A stretch of DNA of 64,000 nt, taken from positions 36,975,110 to 37,039,109 of the forward strand of contig JAYGXS010000003.1 of assembly GCA_036362985.1 (NCBI GenBank), given 5' to 3'. A model generated the notes under the pieces. It was not told the DNA's origin and did no database searches. It worked only from the letters and a program-made list of their open reading frames with translations. Every line of letters starts with the position of its first letter. Positions within the stretch are counted from its first letter, which is position 1. The stretch comes from Ligula intestinalis. Lineage: Eukaryota > Platyhelminthes > Cestoda > Diphyllobothriidea > Diphyllobothriidae. Shown here piece after piece: positions 61,901 to 64,000 of this stretch. The position numbers and the translations under genes are program-made.

Positions 61901-62284
61901 CCTAAATTGATCCTATTGGTGGATTTTTCTCCCTTCCAGGTAATGTCTATTCCCGGCGTTATTCCAGAGAAGACGAGGAGTAACAACATTCTTGAGGTTG
62001 AACGGGTGCTCGGCGTTGAAGCTGCTCGTCGTGTGGTGATGGAGGAACTCCTGGCTGTTATGGAAGGTCATGGCGTGGAAGTTAATATTCGTCACGTCAT
62101 GCTGCTAGCCGACCTCATGACCAATCGGGTGCGTCTCTTCGCATCTTACCATATTTCTTCCTTTCACTACATGTCAACAGTTTATTTCATCGTCTTTTCT
62201 ATCACCTCCCTCTAGGGCGAAGTATATGGTTATCAACGCAGTGGCATGGCTAAGGGCAAAAACAGTGTCCTCTGTTTAGCCTCG
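37304..62284 (+). CDS. POLR3A: RNA polymerase III largest subunit, partial gene (20 exons placed)
   Basis: RPC1 forms half of the active cleft of nuclear RNA polymerase III, which makes tRNAs, 5S rRNA and other small RNAs. Exons: 37304-37592, 37624-37783, 37816-37961, 38223-38407, 39022-39322, 39417-39764, 40881-41021, 41111-41308, 41400-41541, 41631-41880, 43185-43272, 43805-43916, 45228-45499, 48940-49095, 50847-50968, 52360-52636, 56897-57187, 59102-59284, 61940-62128, 62216-62284. All have GT/AG ends and matching phases and sum to 3919 bp, about 1306 codons. Human RPC1 has about 1390. The start exon (about 15-20 residues) is unplaced and the last ~70 residues lie outside the placed exons, probably past 64000. 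Pol III identity over Pol I/II rests on [17 protein letters not shown], the RIPVPP..IRPSVVS block, NGTVKK-like NG(T)VKKGSG and the C-terminal [25 protein letters not shown] block. Confidence 0.95.
38223..38407 (+). CDS. POLR3A: POLR3A exon D
   Basis: Acceptor CCGTTGCAG, donor GTAAGT. It encodes [20 protein letters not shown] then [20 protein letters not shown] and [17 protein letters not shown], a Pol III-specific clamp-core block. It ends in phase 2. Confidence 0.95.
39022..39764 (+). CDS. POLR3A: POLR3A exons E-F, clamp core to active-site approach
   Basis: 39022-39322 and 39417-39764, with a 94-bp intron. Motifs are [86 protein letters not shown] and PSLHR. Insertions relative to human are small. 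Confidence 0.95.
40881..41880 (+). CDS. POLR3A: POLR3A exons G-J, catalytic core and pore
   Basis: Exons 40881-41021, 41111-41308, 41400-41541 and 41631-41880, with introns of 89, 91 and 89 bp. The invariant metal-A site is [19 protein letters not shown], with three catalytic aspartates at about residues 499-503 of the placed protein. Then come [51 protein letters not shown] and [13 protein letters not shown]. The preceding intron (39765-40880) is 1116 bp. Confidence 0.95.
42134..42262 (+). repeat. 62-bp tandem duplication in a POLR3A intron
   Basis: Two units with two differences share GGATGAGCACCGACCGAAAC and GCCGTCAACGCTCGCTAGAT. Unit 2 begins at 42196. The high identity suggests a recent duplication. 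Confidence 0.9.
43185..43272 (+). CDS. POLR3A: POLR3A exon K
   Basis: Joined in phase 2 to the previous exon to give [16 protein letters not shown], then [14 protein letters not shown], matching the GY..CDEYIE...Q.PGCT.EETLE stretch of RPC1. The donor is GTACGT. Confidence 0.9.
43805..43916 (+). CDS. POLR3A: POLR3A exon L, funnel region
   Basis: Encodes [20 protein letters not shown] then [30 protein letters not shown] is a hallmark of eukaryotic largest subunits; the final Gly-Ser is completed by the next exon across a 1.3-kb intron. Confidence 0.95.
43958..44750 (-). mobile_element. Jockey-like LINE 3' end with (GAA)n tail
   Basis: The minus strand carries the C-terminal end of a non-LTR ORF2, then a short 3' UTR, then the microsatellite tail seen on the plus strand as (CTT)n at 43958-43993. 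The insertion lies in the POLR3A intron 43917-45227, opposite to the gene. The 5' end is truncated near 44750. Confidence 0.75.
44085..44750 (-). pseudogene. Jockey-like ORF2 C-terminus
   Basis: Reads [20 protein letters not shown], then [20 protein letters not shown] and FACSSR, the zinc-knuckle-like tail (L.QLR.G.C..L..Y..R.......C..C.....H..HLF.C) common in Jockey-clade ORF2. After LTPADL a TGA replaces the usual Trp of DLW. Readable sequence then continues [12 protein letters not shown]. Confidence 0.75.
45228..45499 (+). CDS. POLR3A: POLR3A exon M, bridge helix
   Basis: Encodes [60 protein letters not shown], then [20 protein letters not shown]. The [15 protein letters not shown]...TA.TGYMQR block is the bridge helix and start of the trigger loop. 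Ends VK|GTAAGT. Confidence 0.97.
46150..46510. mobile_element. tRNA-derived SINE, copy 3
   Basis: Contains TTCTGGCTTATTAGCCGTCA and TCAGCCAGTCATACCCAATC, shared with the copies near 3500 and 8560. An A-box-like TGGCCTCGTGGACTAGGC lies at 46453-46470. It lies in the intron 45500-48939. Ends are approximate. Confidence 0.55.
46511..48175. other. Intron interior, no feature recognised
   Basis: Part of the 3.4-kb POLR3A intron. Open frames at 46606-46812 and 47134-47561 lack recognisable motifs. Confidence 0.4.
48176..48250 (+). mobile_element. tRNA-like SINE head
   Basis: An A-box-like GGGTAGTCTAGTGGCC is followed about 30 bp later by a B-box-like GGGATCGACTCCCA. The ends do not form an acceptor stem, so it reads as a SINE head and not a tRNA gene. 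Confidence 0.5.
48940..49095 (+). CDS. POLR3A: POLR3A exon N
   Basis: Encodes [20 protein letters not shown] then [16 protein letters not shown], matching the LEDL...YD.TVR...GDI.QF.YG.DGLDP block. It follows a 3440-bp intron. Confidence 0.95.
49473..50729. mobile_element. Non-autonomous DNA transposon with TIRs and TA duplication
   Basis: The left end CCGTATTTTCCCCACCATA and GGGCGCACT matches the reverse complement of the right end (CCGTATATTCCGGACTATAA, GGAGCACT) with scattered mismatches. TA lies at 49471-49472 and 50730-50731. No transposase frame was seen. A LINE 3' end lies inside it. Confidence 0.6.
49510..49970 (-). mobile_element. CR1/L2-like LINE 3' end inside the DNA transposon
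   Basis: The minus strand has [20 protein letters not shown] then [17 protein letters not shown] and [11 protein letters not shown], the FF..R....WN.LP..V......FK..L C-terminal pattern of CR1/L2 ORF2. The untranslated tail at 49510-49610 resembles 28640-28710. The 5' end is truncated near 49965. Confidence 0.65.
50847..50968 (+). CDS. POLR3A: POLR3A exon O, variable linker
   Basis: Encodes [20 protein letters not shown] then [20 protein letters not shown]. It is poorly conserved except PC.SEP..S..E. The donor is GTCAGT rather than GTAAGT but joins in phase 2 to the next exon. Confidence 0.8.
50970..52359. other. POLR3A intron, no feature recognised
   Basis: Open frames at 51515-51757 and 51785-52051 have no motif. 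The acceptor-side CT/CA tract at 52340-52358 is a strong polypyrimidine stretch. Confidence 0.4.
52360..52636 (+). CDS. POLR3A: POLR3A exon P, trigger loop side
   Basis: After a divergent lead ([16 protein letters not shown]) it encodes [40 protein letters not shown], then [48 protein letters not shown] is the trigger-loop region invariant in Pol II and III. Confidence 0.97.
53105..53460 (-). repeat. SINE-like repeat with (TAG)n tail, minus copy
   Basis: The reverse complement of 53163-53290 aligns with 63740-63850 (TTC(A/G)C(G/A)CG(C/T)AA.T, GCG(A/G)TGGACATT, GTTGAACTA). Both run into TAG trinucleotide arrays, here 53117-53162. Family unknown. Confidence 0.55.
53930..54100. repeat. Degenerate SINE copy
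   Basis: TTTCTGGTCTTATTGGTGCC and CATCAGCCACCCACGCCTTC resemble the SINE core seen near 3520, 8580 and 46310. Confidence 0.35.
54862..55325. mobile_element. MITE copy 2 with TIRs and TA target duplication
   Basis: A 464-bp relative of 16361-16890. The TIRs start CAGTAGTCG and end CGACTACTG, with TA on both sides (54860-54861 and 55326-55327). The shared interior includes GAGAGTCCTAGTTCTTGATT. It has internal deletions of about 60 bp relative to copy 1. It lies in the POLR3A intron 52637-56896. Confidence 0.85.
55326..56329. other. AT-rich intron sequence, nothing recognised
   Basis: No coding motif or clear repeat was seen. It may be the upstream part of the AT-rich repeat that follows. Confidence 0.35.
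56330..56690. repeat. AT-rich dispersed repeat, copy 2
   Basis: Shares ordered landmarks with 10990-11420 (GCACGATTTCTATAAAATAT, GGCTGCACCATAATTAACAT, CATTTCATGAGAT). Confidence 0.55.
56897..57187 (+). CDS. POLR3A: POLR3A exon Q, cleft/jaw region
   Basis: Encodes [20 protein letters not shown], then a 60-residue weakly conserved jaw segment with [20 protein letters not shown] and [20 protein letters not shown]. It is strikingly GC-rich compared with its AT-rich intron. Acceptor CCTTGCAG, donor GTGAGT. It follows the longest intron, 4260 bp. Confidence 0.93.
57188..59101. other. POLR3A intron
   Basis: It holds a run of 17 C residues at 57778-57794. Open frames at 57460-57648 and 58448-58830 show no recognised motif. 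Confidence 0.45.
59102..59284 (+). CDS. POLR3A: POLR3A exon R
   Basis: Encodes [40 protein letters not shown], then [21 protein letters not shown] and the L.VEG..L block align with the Pol III-type C-terminal region. Confidence 0.92.
59578..59737 (-). mobile_element. tRNA-derived SINE with (AT)n tail
   Basis: The minus strand from 59735 reads GAGCCCATAGCTCAGTGGTT (A-box-like) and, about 33 bp on, GTGGGTTCTAACCTC (B-box-like). A body follows, then an (AT)n run at 59578-59604. The 3' arm does not pair with the 5' arm, so it is not a functional tRNA. Confidence 0.55.
59738..61339. other. POLR3A intron, no feature recognised
   Basis: AT-rich with short frames only; the minus-strand frame at 60901-61125 has no motif. 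Confidence 0.4.
61340..61690 (+). repeat. Dispersed repeat, copy 1 (second at 63590)
   Basis: Shares GCGCTGGAC(C/A)AACACG, a CCACCTG(C/T)(A/G)CC(C/T)GATCCC segment, CCGGTCTTCTTGACT and CTGTTGTGGAGCATACGGTG-like sequence with 63590-63830 in the same order. Family unknown. Confidence 0.6.
61940..62284 (+). CDS. POLR3A: POLR3A exons S-T, C-terminal clamp
   Basis: 61940-62128 and 62216-62284 with an 87-bp intron. They encode [55 protein letters not shown], then [20 protein letters not shown] and LAS before a GTATGT donor. The following family segment (FE.T..HLF..A...) was not seen in 62285-64000, so the last exon lies beyond the window. Confidence 0.95.
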
Positions 62285-63589
62285 GTATGTTCCCTCAACC
62301 TATGAATCTAACATTTTTAATCGTACAAGCGTCCTGAATAAAATGGCTGCTGTAATAGTAGAATGGAGACGTTACTACGAATAAAGGAACATCAATAAAC
62401 AGCATTTAGGGTGCTTTTGGGTTGATGAACTATCGATTTAACGCATCCAGTCAAGAACTTGTGCCAATATGTTCTCAATCTCTCTAGTTTACGGTCCGTG
62501 TAGTGGTCGTCGTAACAACAAAGCTTTTCGACACTTGGTCATGAAATAAAAATGTACTGGGAGCTTTCTTATGACCGGCGGGTCGTCCGACCTGGACTGG
62601 GAAAGCTTGTTTTGAGGTATTAGTCCGTGCTTTATCTTTGTTATTCCAAAAATCTATTAGTCATACCCATCCTCTACAACCTGCTTAACGTATCCACGTC
62701 TGCTACGGGTTGAATGCAATCGGCTTTTCACCTTCTCTGACGTTCCTGTCAAACGTAGGCTCATAGATGAAAAAATAGTATGCCTGTTGTGACGGCACTT
62801 CGTCAATACCCCACACTGGTATGAAGGTGTTGGAAATCGATTACCACCCGTGATTCGATCGTTGCAGCTTGGTGCAACGGGTGCATAAAGGTCGTGATTG
62901 GGTGCTCTGTAATGAGACTATGTGAGAATTTCACCATGATGTCAGTACCCACACACAAGTCACCACTGCACCGTCGGGCAGGCGGTACACATAGTTGCCT
63001 GCGGTAGACCATCTTTCGGGTGCTCCGTTAGCTTTACAGTCAGGGTGCCCCGATGCTGTGCCTTGCGTCGACTGTTGCGAGCGGAGAACTCCATCCAAGT
63101 GGCAACTTGTGTGTGAATTAAATACTTTCGGGGAGGGGGATCTCTGCCTCATCCTCCTCTCATACCCACTGTACTCCACGGACAAGAGAGAGTCGGCCGA
63201 GTCCAGTTCTACATGTACCACACGCGCGCTGGTACCGACGCGCCCCAAATTTAAAATGACTATCGGGGCTGCCATGGAAGTTTCTTTTTCACAAAGGCCG
63301 CATTTCGGATGAATTTGGATGCTGGGCTTGACGTATTTTCACCGCCGCAGCCTGACCTGTAACATGCGCACGTAGGGCGTGCGCAATAGCGCAACTTGTG
63401 TACTTTCACATTGGAGCGTGAAAATGGGAGTCAACCAGAATTATGTAAGCGAATGCCCTAGATGACGAATGTTTCCGAATCAGCCGGAGGTGTTGCCATA
63501 CGCTAAGTAGTGTTATGAATAACGAATCCAAGATTGATAGATGCGATTAGAGTATTGGTGGTAATAGTAGTTGTATTAATCAGGCTGCT

Positions 63590-64000
63590 ACGGCGAGCCA
63601 CGCGGTAGATGCGCTGGACAAACACGTGGGAGATGTGGTGGCACGTCTTAGCACATGATCACGCCGCGTCTGCCACCTGTGCCTGATCCCGCATCCGGTC
63701 TTCTTGACTCCGTCATACTCCTAAGCGTAGGTGGATGAGGGGTGCTACACATGTATATAAACTGATTCGCACGTAACTCGTCGTTCCTGCGCTTACCGTA
63801 CCGTGGAGTGTGCGGTGGACATTCTCAGTAACAATTGTTTAACTATCGCTAGTAGTAATAGTATATGTAGTAGCAGCAGCAGCAGCAGTATTAGTAGTAG
63901 TATTAGTAGTAGTAGTAGTAGTAGAAGTAGTAGTAGAAGTAGTAGTAGTAGAAGTAACAGTATTAGTGGTAGTAGTAGTAGTAGTAGAAGTAACAGTGTT
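63590..64000 (+). repeat. Dispersed repeat, copy 2, with (TAG)n array
   Basis: Homologous to 61340-61690 and, in its 3' part, to the reverse complement of 53163-53290. From about 63850 to the window end it is a TAG/CAG/TAGAAG trinucleotide array. It looks like the 3' tail of a SINE- or LINE-like element. Confidence 0.6.

Overview
This window looks like nuclear DNA from a flatworm, most likely a tapeworm with a large repeat-rich genome. The reasons are intron-split animal genes that mix very short introns (31-94 bp) with kilobase introns, dense decayed Penelope-like and CR1-like retroelements, and tRNA-like SINEs. The species call is inference. No prokaryotic, organellar or rRNA sequence was seen.

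Layout. (1) 82-2479, + strand: 3' part of a Na+/K+-ATPase beta-subunit gene. Its 5' exons lie outside the window and its middle exons are only partly resolved. (2) 2.5-17 kb: no gene recognised. It holds a tRNA-like SINE, AT-rich dispersed repeats, a 308-bp tandem duplication and a 530-bp MITE with TA target duplication. (3) 17.1-22.7 kb: a cluster of Penelope-like elements (PLEs) from two families. Their ends carry inverted repeats with hammerhead-ribozyme-like folds, and one copy is flanked by a 10-bp target duplication. (4) 24-27 kb: a decayed non-LTR reverse transcriptase, then two ~430-bp inverted arms around a fragment with a retropepsin-like DTG motif. (5) 29.0-34.6 kb, - strand: a nearly full-length CR1-like LINE split by a 1.4-kb PLE with a ~12-bp target duplication. 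(6) 34.6-37.3 kb: no gene recognised. (7) 37304-62284, + strand: the main gene, the largest subunit of RNA polymerase III (POLR3A/RPC1). I place 20 coding exons with consistent splice phases, giving about 1306 codons. The first few residues and the last ~70 residues are not in the placed exons. Its long introns hold a Jockey-like LINE 3' end, a second MITE, a CR1/L2 3' end inside another DNA transposon, and SINE-like repeats. (8) 62.3-64.0 kb: start of the next long intron, ending in a (TAG)n array.

The two host genes are unrelated housekeeping functions: ion transport at the plasma membrane, and synthesis of tRNA, 5S rRNA and other small RNAs. The tRNA-like SINE heads have A- and B-box-like elements of the kind RNA polymerase III reads. 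The most interesting non-gene signal is the set of PLE termini whose hammerhead-like stems keep pairing while their sequences diverge.
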